From Symbiodinium natans (lineage: Eukaryota > Sar > Dinophyceae > Suessiales > Symbiodiniaceae), in NCBI GenBank assembly GCA_905221605.1, contig CAJNDS010002177.1:275001-339000 (forward strand): DNA of 64,000 bases, written 5' to 3'. Both the position numbers and the translations under genes were made by a program. Positions within the stretch are counted from its first letter, which is position 1. Each line of letters opens with the position of its first letter. Shown here in pieces: positions 1 to 8,383 of this stretch. The notes below the pieces were generated by a model that did no database searches, was not told where the DNA came from, and was given only the letters and a program-made list of their open reading frames with translations.

Positions 1-480
1 GCTGACTCAACTTTCAAGCCTGTCACCAAGCATCTTCTGCATAATGAGAATACGCATGTGTTATTAAATAGAGAAACCAAAAATATTACATTAGGAAAAC
101 AGCGACAGCAGCATCTTAGTAAGAATATCCGCAAACATAAACAATGATAGTAGCACTAGCAATCACTATATCAAACTTTTCTAGTAATAATTCAAATCAA
201 GAACCAGTATAGCAACTAGCGCCATAATAATAGTTGTAATAAATATACATTTATAGAAACCATTATTATCATACCTAGACTAAGCATAGGCTATTATCAG
301 TAACCATAACAATAACCATATCCAAACCATAAATTGATGGTTAGCATACAGTAGAGCAAGATAAGCGACAAACCCTGAACAATCAATAACAGCAAAACAA
401 AAATCACATTAACATGAGCCTCGGTCGGTAGCGGCTAGCAGGCTTCTCGAGCTCAGAGTTCGTGTATGGGAGGTAGGGCG
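1..480. other. AT-rich stretch without a recognised gene
   Basis: This stretch is clearly more AT-rich than the rest of the window, with many short repeats of ATAATA and AACAAT type. I see no coding exon, RNA gene or structured repeat in it. Confidence 0.5.
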
Positions 481-784
481 GCTTGAGCCCGACTCCCGAT
501 TTTTGCGCGAAGTCTCTTGCTCCGAGTTGCGAGGCTGGACGTTTCGAGATTTACCTCGGAGGAAGCCAAAGAGAGGCCAGAGACCTAGCCGGCTCGAGTG
601 AAATGCTGTCTTTGCCTGCCATTTTGCGCACCCATGGGGCGTCCCAAGAAGATCCTAACCCTAAACCCTTAATCCCTAACCCCTCCTAGACTCGCTGACA
701 TGGCCCTAGGCACGTGGGTACCGCATTTTTTTTTGTGATTGTTTCTGGTTTTTTTTGTGGTTTTTTTCTGTTTTTTTGTCAAAT

Positions 785-1345
785 TTAAGGCACGAAAGAA
801 AGGAAGTAAGGCAGGAAGGCAGGAAGACAGGAAGAAAGAAAGAAAGAAACAAAGAAAGACAGAAAGGAAGGAAGCAAGAGGAAGAAAAAATAAGGAAAGA
901 AAGAAAGAAAGGCAGGAATAGAAAGAAAGACTGCAAGAAAGAAAGAAACACAGGCCGGAATAGAAAGAAAGATGGAAAGAAATACAGAAAGAAAGAAAGA
1001 CAAATAAAGAAAGAGAGAAAGCAAAAAGGAAAGGCAGGAATGGAGGAAGAAATAAAGGAGTAAAGAAAAACACAAGAAAGAAAGAGAGAAACAACGACAG
1101 CAAGAAAGCAATAACGAAAAAACAAAGGAAGGAACAGAGGAAAAAAGGAAAGAAAGAAATACAGCAAGACAGAAATAATAAAATAAATAAAAGAAATAAA
1201 GGAAGGAAGTGAGGAAGAAAGAAAGGAATAAATAAAGAAAAAACGAGAGAAAGAAATAAAGAGAGCAAGAAAGCAAGAAATACAGAAGAAAAAAAAACAC
1301 GAACGAAGTACATAAAACACAAAAAGAAAGAACGGAAGGATGGAA
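785..1345. repeat. Purine-rich GAAA/GAAG degenerate microsatellite
   Basis: About 560 bp of almost pure purine on the + strand, built from degenerate GAAA, GAAG and GGAAG units. It causes the long artificial open frames on both strands here (Lys/Arg/Glu-rich on +, Phe/Leu/Ser-rich on -), which I do not regard as genes. Such tracts can form triplex DNA, but nothing here shows that they do. Confidence 0.9.
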
Positions 1346-1606
1346 GGAGTTTAGGGTTCCGCTCGCTTCGCACGTTCTTGGTTGACCCTAAAGACCCTAC
1401 GCCTTAAACCATGAACCCTAGACCCCCAAAACCCGTATGTGGAACCTGTGAGGATACAACAAACGCCCTTCGGCACAGCGGCCGGGCAGTAGCAAACCCG
1501 AAGGATTTAGGTTTGTAATTAGGGTTTAGGGTTTGAGTGTTTGAGGTAAGGGATTACGGCTCTAGCCGGGGTCCGGTGTTGTTGCCTAGCTGTTAGATCA
1601 AACAAA

Positions 1607-1995
1607 TCCCATTTGAAAACTATTGTGTTTGCAAATGGGGGGGGGGGGGCTGCGCCCCCCCCCCCAAACCCCCCGCCTTTTTATAAGCCGCCCAAGCGTG
1701 CTTCTAGGCCATACGAATCCCTTGCAAAACTCATCTTGCGAGATTGTGTCTGCAAATGGGGGGGGGGGGGGGGGGGGGGAATTCCCGGTGTGCAAGCGTG
1801 CTTTTGGTTCAACGAATCGCTCCCAAAACTCATTTTGCGAACATTGCTTTGCAAATGGGGGGCGGGAGTGGGGGGCCCCAAACCCCCCCGGCTTTTTGAA
1901 GGCGCGCAAGCTTGCTTTAAGACAATAAGAATCCCGTCCAAGCCCATCATGCGAGCACCATGTTTGCATTGTTTTTTTTTGGGGGGGGGGGGGTT
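1607..1995. repeat. Tandem repeat, about 100-120 bp unit, with long G runs
   Basis: Three to four diverged copies of one unit. Each contains a segment like ACTCATCTTGCGA, then TGCAAATGGGG passing into a long G (or G/C) run, then GCAAGC(G/T)TGCTT and a segment like ATACGAATCCC. The TGCAAATGGG landmarks fall near 1630, 1750 and 1851, with a diverged copy near 1965. The variable G runs account for most of the length differences. Overlapping open frames here are Gly/Pro-rich artefacts. Confidence 0.8.
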
Positions 1996-2289
1996 GCTAC
2001 CCCAAGGGTTATTAGATGTGGTCAGGTTCCGGACATGCGGTACCGCTGAGGAGCCTGCGGAAGCTGAAAACCAGCAAAATTCACCAACAAAAACCAGGAA
2101 AATACACAGAAAAAAAATCCAACCAGAGGAGGAGGACAGGCAGAACCAGAGGGCATGTTCAGAAAACCAAAAGAAAAGCAAAGAAAAACAAACAAAAATC
2201 ACAAAAACAAACCAGAAAAATTGACAAAAAAAGTCCTCGCTCCTAGGCACGTGGGAGACTGTGGCGATCCGCCGGAGGCATGGTTTTCT

Positions 2290-2500
2290 TTGGGGGTCTG
2301 GGGTTTCGGGTTTAAGGTTTAGAGTTTAGGGTTTAGGGTCTAGGGTTTAGGATTTAGGGTTGGTGCTCTTTGAGGGGTCTGGGGTTTCGGGTTTACGGTT
2401 TAGAGTGTAGGGTATAGGGTTTAGAGTTTTAGGGTTTAGGGTTAAGGGTTTTCGAGTTTCGGGTTTGGGGTTTCGGGTGTGGGGTTGGGCTGTGGGGCTC
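2290..2500. repeat. Degenerate TTTAGGG-type array
   Basis: Mixed GGGTTTAGGG, GGGTTTCGGG and GGGTTTACGG units, a diverged form of the telomere-like repeat found throughout the window. The stretch from here to 4150 holds no gene that I trust. Confidence 0.75.
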
Positions 2501-3198
2501 AACAAAAGGTCTTAAGATTCTCGCAACTCGCAGTCTGCAATCTCAAGCTATATCCGAACACGAGACGCTGAAGCCCCAAACTCCCCCGACCTCAAAGCCC
2601 TAAACCAATAAGACCCCAAAGTCCTTAAAGTTCCAAAGGCTCTACACTTAGAAGGTTTCGACAGCCCTTACAAAACCTTGAAAAAAAGACCCGAGGAAGC
2701 CTGAGAAGACTAACAACCCCACTCGCCCCTTATTACAAAAGCTGCAAAACCTCTGCAAAAGCTCGCGAACCCTCAAAGACCCTTTTTTTGTGAACCCAAA
2801 ACAAACCTACTAAAACAACCCCCTAAACCATAAACCCTAAAAACTAAACCCTAAACCCCAAACCCTAAACAAAATACTCCAGGTGGAGATCCTTTCGAGC
2901 GGCGAGGAAAACGGAGTCTTAGCCGCCAGGTCGAGTGGTTCAGCCGAGCTGTTTCTACTATTTGCTGAAGACCCCGAAAAACTAAATAATAATGATAATC
3001 AATAATCATATAAAAAACAATAATAATCCCCTTATCACCCTTATAGGGAAGAATGTTTTTTTTTTGGGGGGGGTTCTTAGGCAAACAGCAGGTTTGGTGA
3101 TTTGGCACAGAGCTTTTATTGCTGTTCTATTGGTGCGAGTATTTGGGGCAGTTCTCTAAATGAGGGTCCCTTTCGGGATGCGGAACCCTGATACCTAC

Positions 3199-3371
3199 CC
3201 TAAACCCTAAACCCTAAACCCTAAACCCTATAGCCCTGAGCAGCCCTAAACGGTGAGTTGAGTGTTGAGCGGGGTTGCCGCCATAGGTCATAAGGTCTTG
3301 CTGGGAGGGCCTTAAGCTTAGGTTGTAGGGTTGAGGTTTGGGGTTTAGGGTTTAGGGTTTAGGGTTTAGGG
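3199..3371. repeat. CCCTAAA array followed by inverted TTTAGGG array
   Basis: A CCCTAAA array at 3199-3231 and the complementary TTTAGGG array at about 3337-3371 lie 100 bp apart in inverted orientation. I found no convincing exon between them. Just downstream (about 3380-3490) is a Lys/Leu-rich open stretch that could be an exon, but it has no other support. Confidence 0.75.
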
Positions 3372-3789
3372 GTTCAGTGGCAGCTAAGAAGTTGAAGCTG
3401 CATCGTGCGCATGCAGATGCGGTGCGGTTTCTTCAGGGTCGGTTATTGGACGCTCTGGCAGCACCGACGAATCACAGCAACATGTTTAGGCCCTTGTCGT
3501 TCCAGGGCTTCAAACCCCAACCATGTGCACCAAGGACCAGAACTCACCCAGAGCTCCTTTCCTCAGGCCCTTATTCCCAAAAGGCTTCAAAACTCAGAAC
3601 CTTTGCCCTAAACACTCATCCCCCCATGGCACCCCCTGTGCAGGGGAACCATTCGGGTTCGATACAGCGCAAAGCGAATCTTCGAGAGCCTCTGCGACCC
3701 AGACGTGCCTGCGGCATGTTTTCGGTGTTTTAGGGTTTCTATGACCCAGAGTTGGCCCTTATGCCGACTTGTATTTAAGGTTTGGGTTC

Positions 3790-3865
3790 CCCATGGTTCC
3801 CTTATGTGCCCCTTTAAACCAAAGGGAACCATTTTTCATCCTAGGTTACTCTTGGGTCTACGTTT
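3790..3865. repeat. Short dispersed repeat, copy 1 (partner at 40318-40395)
   Basis: This 75-bp segment resembles 40318-40395. Both carry GGTTCCCTT, then a CCTTAAAACC-like core, then a nearly identical tail ending CCTAGGTTACTC and GGTCTA. Two diverged copies far apart suggest a small non-autonomous element family. I see no target-site duplication. Confidence 0.6.
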
Positions 3866-4153
3866 AGGGTTATTTTGGGGGGTGCGAGTATGGCCGGCCG
3901 ACTCACGACTCTACAGCCTTAACCCCTCAACTCCTATGCCGAACCTCTGCCAACTCCTGCCCCACGCCATGGAGAGCCACCAGAAAGCGAGACCCAGAAA
4001 CACGCAGCACTCGATTGACCCATATCCAAAACCCGAACCCGCGGCGTCCAAGAAAGACTTCCCCCCCCCCCCCCCTCCCAAAGGAAAGCCACAAAACAAG
4101 CAAAAACAAACCCCCCCCGCCCACCCCAAAACTCAGCCCTACCCCAAATCAAA

Positions 4154-4252
4154 ATGCAAGAAGAAAGCAAAAGCCCGCAAGAGCAGGAGAACAAGAGGAT
4201 CTTCGATAACTGCGCTTCGGTCAACCTCCGGCGCCTGGTGCAGGAGGATCAG
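4154..4252 (+). CDS. Putative first coding exon, unknown protein
   Basis: An ATG at 4154 opens a frame with coding-like composition: a Lys/Glu/Gln-rich start (MQEESKSPQEQEN), then KRIFDNCASVNLRRLVQEDQ. The frame is clean to 4273, where the telomere-like array begins. The best exon end is a GC donor after the Gln codon at 4252, in line with the donors of the identified genes in this window. An alternative is an internal exon starting after the AG at 4185-4186. I do not recognise the protein. The retroelement at 4417-8383 lies 160 bp downstream and would sit in the following intron if exons from 9.8 kb onward belong to the same gene. Confidence 0.5.
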
Positions 4253-4274
4253 GCGGCCCTTGGCACCTTCAACC

Positions 4275-4339
4275 GTTTTAGGGTTTAGGGTTTAGGGTTT
4301 AGGGTTCAGGGTTTAGGGTTTAGGGTTTAGGGTTTAGGG
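4275..4339. repeat. TTTAGGG array downstream of exon
   Basis: Nine TTTAGGG-type units with one TTCAGGG variant. It starts about 20 bp after the likely donor of the exon at 4154-4252. Confidence 0.9.
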
Positions 4340-4370
4340 GTTCAGCTTCGTAGCCCAGTGGTACCCTTTA

Positions 4371-4417
4371 CCCTTTTTTGGTTGGTTCTGGTTCCCTAGT
4401 AACCAACCAAAAAAGGG
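4371..4417. repeat. Perfect 17-bp inverted repeat at the retroelement left border
   Basis: CCCTTTTTTGGTTGGTT (4371-4387) and AACCAACCAAAAAAGGG (4401-4417) are perfect inverted repeats around a 13-nt loop. The right arm ends exactly where split repeat A1 begins. It may be part of the insertion target or of the element end. Confidence 0.85.
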
Positions 4418-4570
4418 TGGTCTCCCTAACACCGGTAAGGTTGGTCTGGGTTAGGGTGGTCACTTTACAAGCAGTGTGTTCACACTTGGTGACATGAGGC
4501 CGCAGATCGATCGTGGCCATTTTGGCTGCAAGACGATCGGTCTGCGGCCCCCGCTGAGATTTTTGCAACC
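4417..4570 (+). repeat. Split direct repeat A1
   Basis: This 154-bp repeat matches A2 (7413-7566) apart from one base: A1 reads GACATGAGG where A2 reads GACACGAGG. That base creates an in-frame ATG (4494) in A1 only. The pol frame is open through most of A1. Confidence 0.95.
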
Positions 4571-4604
4571 GGTCAGGTGCAGAAATAGGGCCTGGGAAGA
4601 AGCA

Positions 4605-7049
4605 ATGTCGTTCCCGGGAGCTCCGCGGCGTTTTGTGCTCCCGAACCCTGTTCCGCTCGAACCGGTCGCCGAAGGTGAAGAACACAACCTGGGCCACTAC
4701 GCTCCTGATGTTCAAGGCGATGTGGCTTGGGGAGATCGACCGGTTCAGCAGCAGGATCAGTGGGACTGGGGCCAGCGCTCGTGGAACGCAGACCATCGTC
4801 GAGGCGATCGCCGAGATGACCGTCGAGGAGCTGGCTATGGTGGCAACAATCGTGGTGGCGCTGGTTCTGCCGGATCTGGCCAACGAGTTGCTGCAGTGCA
4901 TAATCCGTTCGAGATGAGGAAGCCCGACTTCGTCCGAAAGCGCCCGCTCGGCGAGGAAGCAAAGTTCCGGCAACACAGACAAGAGGCGGCCGCCAAGCTT
5001 GCTCAAGCTGCGGGCTATCAGATGAAGCGAGGGGCCGTTCGTCCTCTACTCACACACGAAGTGGAGCCGGGCGTTGCCGTCGAGTGGGCTCTGCAGGTGT
5101 CCCACCCGTTCTCTGTTCCTCCGCCACTGACAGAGACTATGCTACGGAACATCAACCTTGTAGCCCTCCAGGGTCATGCGGTGCCACGTGCTCGCGGCCA
5201 TGATCTGGACTGGTGGCGCCGTGAAGCGCATCGGCTGTTGCCAGTTACAGCCTCTTGGATCGAACAAGTACCTGATCGGCACCTTCGATGCTTGCTTCGC
5301 GGCGCTCCGGACGGTCATCCATGTGAGCTCGGTCGCACATGCCATGTCGCACTGTACGATCGATTCTTGCGATTCGTGCGTTCGCCGGATCAAGATCTGG
5401 TCAAGTGCTTGCTGCATGGTTTTCCTATAGTGGGCCGGATCTTGCCGTCGCACAGATGGCCAGCCTATGAGAAGCCACAGAAGGTCATCCCTGTGCAGGA
5501 AGCAATTGATCGGGCCTGGGAAATTCGAAGGAAGGTCATTCTCCGAGCGGACAGCGTCCCTGTCTCGGACGATCTACGTTCGCTGTGGGCATCGTCGATG
5601 GAAGATGTGGTAGAAGGATCGGCGGCAGGACCTTTCTCTTCGATCGAGGAGGTGTCTCAGTTTGTGGGAGCGGACAACTGGATCCCCACTCAGCGGTTCG
5701 CAGTGGTGCAGAAGAACAAGGTCCGAGGATGCGATAGCGCTACTGTGAATCTGATCAACCGCATCACCGAGATCGTAGAGAAGCTCCAGCTGCCGTCCAC
5801 GGACTTGAACGTGGCGGCTTTGCGCGAGCTCAGGACGCGCTGTGGTGGCAAGAAGCTGCGGGGGTGGGTCCTGGACGAGAGGAAAGCCTATCGGCAGGTT
5901 CCGATAGCCCCTGGCCACCGCAAGTTCAGCGTGATCTGTCTAAAGGACCCCTCCTCGGGCGTGACAAAGTTCTTCGTGATGATAGGTCACTCGCTCGGCC
6001 TCGTCTCGGCGGTGTACAACTACAACCGCCGTTCGGCGGCCATTAACGAGATCCTCGAGAAGATCTTCGGGCTCGTGTCCTTTAACTTCTACGACGACAA
6101 GTACGGTTTCGAGGCCGAGGAGACGATCGACAGCGCCCACGAGGTTGCGATCACCGTCCACTGGCTTCTAGGAGCACAGTTCGATGCCAAGAAGCTCCAG
6201 AAGACTGCGGCTCCTGTGATCCTCGGGGTGACCTATAATCTGGAGCAGATGCTTCTCGAGATCAAGAAAGAGAGGAAGCAGGAGCTCATCGAGCTGATCG
6301 ACTCGTACCTGATCGCGGGAGTCCTGGACGCCGGCTCGGCGGGCAAGCTCAAAGGCAAGCTGATGTTCGGAGCGAGCCAGCTCTGGGGGAAAGTAGGAAG
6401 AGCCTTTTTCCGACCGCTGTCTGAGCGCCAGTACTCTCGTGATCAAGGAGGTGATCGCTCGCTCCTGACGCCCCAGATCGTGCGCGCACTGAAGCATTGG
6501 AAGCGGCTCATCTTGGCAGGACCGCCAAGGCCTATCGACCTGCGAACAGTGCGTAAGGCAGATGTGGTGGTCTTCACGGATGGGTTCGCACCTGACTTCC
6601 GGAAGGGCGACGTCGAGCCAGAGCGGAATGGCATTGTGGTCTTTGATAGGAGATCGCCGGCCCCCTTGCAGGTCTCTGAGCCCATCCCCGAGCGGGTGAT
6701 CAAGAAGTGGATTCCACGAAAGAGCCAGATCTTCCCAGTCGAGCTGATTGCCCCGGTGCTGGCCCTCTACACCTTTCGTGATCTCCTGAGGGGCAGGGAC
6801 GTAGTCTTTCTTATTGACTCCGAAGGAGTTGAGGCTGCGCTCGTGAAGGGATATTCAGCTCGTGAAGATGTTGCATCGATCGTCGAGGTTTTCTGGAACC
6901 TCGCTCTTGAGTTAGGCGTGAACGCCTTTATCGATCGAATCTCGACAGATGCGAATCCGGCAGACTGGCCGTCGCGGTCGCGTCTGGAGATTGGTGGCAA
7001 TGCAGGGTGGCTGTTGGCTGAATGTCAGTGGCCGCCCGAGCTCCGTTAA
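4605..7049 (+). CDS. Retroelement pol: reverse transcriptase and RNase H
   Basis: The protein should copy element RNA into DNA and degrade the RNA strand. From the ATG at 4605 it has about 814 residues; an upstream in-frame ATG at 4494 lies inside A1. The N-terminal 180 residues are Arg/Gly-rich and unassigned. The RT palm spans about residues 365-560: motif A-like LDERKAYRQVPI near residue 423 and the catalytic box FYDD near residue 496. RNase H follows: FTDGF (Asp near 659), PVELIAP (Glu near 713), LIDSEG (Asp near 738), and STDANPADWPSR (Asp near 784), the closing motif seen in DIRS-type elements. TAA ends the frame 18 nt before B1. There is no frameshift or internal stop. No protease, integrase or recombinase domain is present. 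Its long intron-free frame contrasts with the micro-exon host genes. Confidence 0.9.
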   Translation: MSFPGAPRRFVLPNPVPLEPVAEGEEHNLGHYAPDVQGDVAWGDRPVQQQDQWDWGQRSWNADHRRGDRRDDRRGAGYGGNNRGGAGSAGSGQRVAAVHNPFEMRKPDFVRKRPLGEEAKFRQHRQEAAAKLAQAAGYQMKRGAVRPLLTHEVEPGVAVEWALQVSHPFSVPPPLTETMLRNINLVALQGHAVPRARGHDLDWWRREAHRLLPVTASWIEQVPDRHLRCLLRGAPDGHPCELGRTCHVALYDRFLRFVRSPDQDLVKCLLHGFPIVGRILPSHRWPAYEKPQKVIPVQEAIDRAWEIRRKVILRADSVPVSDDLRSLWASSMEDVVEGSAAGPFSSIEEVSQFVGADNWIPTQRFAVVQKNKVRGCDSATVNLINRITEIVEKLQLPSTDLNVAALRELRTRCGGKKLRGWVLDERKAYRQVPIAPGHRKFSVICLKDPSSGVTKFFVMIGHSLGLVSAVYNYNRRSAAINEILEKIFGLVSFNFYDDKYGFEAEETIDSAHEVAITVHWLLGAQFDAKKLQKTAAPVILGVTYNLEQMLLEIKKERKQELIELIDSYLIAGVLDAGSAGKLKGKLMFGASQLWGKVGRAFFRPLSERQYSRDQGGDRSLLTPQIVRALKHWKRLILAGPPRPIDLRTVRKADVVVFTDGFAPDFRKGDVEPERNGIVVFDRRSPAPLQVSEPIPERVIKKWIPRKSQIFPVELIAPVLALYTFRDLLRGRDVVFLIDSEGVEAALVKGYSAREDVASIVEVFWNLALELGVNAFIDRISTDANPADWPSRSRLEIGGNAGWLLAECQWPPELR

Positions 7050-7067
7050 GTCGTTAAACTTGGGCCT

Positions 7068-7412
7068 GGGGTGTTTCAGTTCGATTTTGTTGTGTGGAAG
7101 GATGGCTATCGCCACCTGCTCACTGCCAGCTCTGATTTCTGTTGCCGCCCGTGCTTTGAAGCGTTCGGGAAGAGCGGTTCGAGGCACGAGGCAGCACAGC
7201 TCGTGAAGAGTCGCTGGCGAAGTGTTGCAGTATGGAGGCGTGCGTTGAGCGAGGGAGTTCGCTCGATCGGCCATTCCAGTTTTGACATCGTGACTGCTCA
7301 ACCCCAGGCTCGAGCAGACGAAAAAGGATGCTCTCGCATTGTGTTGTTCATTCTGAGGCTTCATGTTGTGGTGTGAACAAGCGAGGGGAACGAGCGTTCG
7401 CTGCCGGCTAAA
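7068..7412 (+). repeat. Split direct repeat B1
   Basis: 345 bp, apparently identical to B2 (8036-8380) and directly abutting A2. A frame of about 100 codons stays open across it (with FQFDFVVWKDGYRHLL near its start and a CCRPC cluster), ending TGA at 7374-7376. It has no ATG at its start, so it may be a remnant of coding sequence rather than a gene. Confidence 0.95.
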
Positions 7413-7566
7413 GTGGTCTCCCTAACACCGGTAAGGTTGGTCTGGGTTAGGGTGGTCACTTTACAAGCAGTGTGTTCACACTTGGTGACACGAGGCCGCA
7501 GATCGATCGTGGCCATTTTGGCTGCAAGACGATCGGTCTGCGGCCCCCGCTGAGATTTTTGCAACC
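7413..7566 (+). repeat. Split direct repeat A2
   Basis: 154-bp copy of A1. The A1 ATG at 4494 is ACG here. A2 is followed at once by the leader of the small Cys-rich ORF. Confidence 0.95.
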
Positions 7567-7590
7567 CACCCTCCACTCCCTTTGTTGATC

Positions 7591-8034
7591 ATGCAGCGAT
7601 TGGTCAACATGGAGGCCCTGGCCTTCGGCACTCAGGAGCAGCTCTTCAGACCGTGTGTGGACTGCGGCCTGTTCACTGGCTGCTTCTGCGACGGTTTAGG
7701 GCAGCCCTGTTTTGCAGCCATTCGAGTGCCGCGCGAACGCTGGGCACGAGGTCAGCAAACCCCATTGTGCACGCTGTGCGATCGCACTATGGGAGTGTGC
7801 CATTTCTGTCGCGGTCAAGCATGGTGTGTTCCACCGAGCCACCACATGCAAGACCCTCAAAAGCCAGAGGAGGGCCAACCAGATGCCGCTTTTCAGATCG
7901 ACCCCGACGATGCTGGCGAGCGGGAAGCTCCGCAGCCTGATGCAGGCGGCGAGGACGCGGAGCGCGAAGCTTCAGTGTCCGATGCCACTTGCTCTAGCTA
8001 CGTTGCCGCTGATCAAACAGCCAGCCAACCATGA
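7591..8034 (+). CDS. Small Cys-rich ORF between A2 and B2 of the retroelement
   Basis: About 147 residues from the ATG at 7591; an upstream TTG-initiated extension is unlikely. The first half has paired Cys motifs: CVDCGLFTGCFCDG, then CFAAIRVP, then CTLCDRTMGVCHFCRG, which look like a two-site zinc-binding fold. The second half is acidic (DPDDAGEREAPQPD and similar). The stop lies one base before B2. Cys-rich modules of this CxDCG...CTxCD...CHFC kind are, to my memory, common in dinoflagellate predicted proteins. It could be a nucleic-acid-binding accessory protein, possibly gag-like, or a captured host fragment. Its function is unknown. Confidence 0.6.
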   Translation: MQRLVNMEALAFGTQEQLFRPCVDCGLFTGCFCDGLGQPCFAAIRVPRERWARGQQTPLCTLCDRTMGVCHFCRGQAWCVPPSHHMQDPQKPEEGQPDAAFQIDPDDAGEREAPQPDAGGEDAEREASVSDATCSSYVAADQTASQP

Positions 8035-8035
8035 G

Positions 8036-8380
8036 GGGGTGTTTCAGTTCGATTTTGTTGTGTGGAAGGATGGCTATCGCCACCTGCTCACTGCCAGCTC
8101 TGATTTCTGTTGCCGCCCGTGCTTTGAAGCGTTCGGGAAGAGCGGTTCGAGGCACGAGGCAGCACAGCTCGTGAAGAGTCGCTGGCGAAGTGTTGCAGTA
8201 TGGAGGCGTGCGTTGAGCGAGGGAGTTCGCTCGATCGGCCATTCCAGTTTTGACATCGTGACTGCTCAACCCCAGGCTCGAGCAGACGAAAAAGGATGCT
8301 CTCGCATTGTGTTGTTCATTCTGAGGCTTCATGTTGTGGTGTGAACAAGCGAGGGGAACGAGCGTTCGCTGCCGGCTAAA
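8036..8380 (+). repeat. Split direct repeat B2
   Basis: 345-bp second copy of B1 at the right end of the element. The following GTG (8381-8383) is also present after B1, at the start of A2. Flanking DNA from 8384 on is unique. Confidence 0.95.
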
Positions 8381-8383
8381 GTG

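Larger units (their letters stand above)
4417..8383 (+). mobile_element. DIRS-order retroelement with split direct repeats (PAT/Ngaro-like)
   Basis: The order is A1 (4417-4570), pol ORF, B1 (7068-7412), A2 (7413-7566), a small Cys-rich ORF, B2 (8036-8380). A1/A2 are 154 bp with a single mismatch that I could find; B1/B2 are 345 bp and look identical. B1 and A2 abut directly, and GTG follows both B copies (7413-7415 and 8381-8383). Repeats arranged A1-B1A2-B2 are the hallmark of tyrosine-recombinase retrotransposons of the PAT/Ngaro type, and the pol has the DIRS-type RT plus RNase H order. No tyrosine recombinase, integrase or gag-like ORF is visible, so this may be a non-autonomous or reduced copy. 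The near-identity of the repeats implies a recent insertion. I see no target-site duplication, as expected for recombinase-mediated integration. Confidence 0.85.

Noticed and set aside
669-1373. Long Phe/Leu/Ser-rich frames on the minus strand and Lys/Arg-rich frames on plus
   Set aside because: They are translations of the GAAA/GAAG microsatellite, overlap in several frames and have no domain content.
3377-3733. 118-codon plus-strand frame after the TTTAGGG array
   Set aside because: The first part (KKLKLHRAHADAVRFLQ) could be an exon, but there is no clear acceptor, and the rest reads like translated intron.
4573-4962. Minus-strand frames opposite the retroelement pol
   Set aside because: Shadows of the pol reading frame; the plus frame carries the RT and RNase H motifs.
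7712-8344. 210-codon plus-strand frame running through the Cys-rich ORF into B2
   Set aside because: It is out of frame with the Cys-rich ORF, has no domain pattern in its first half, and its second half is simply the frame that is open in both B repeats.
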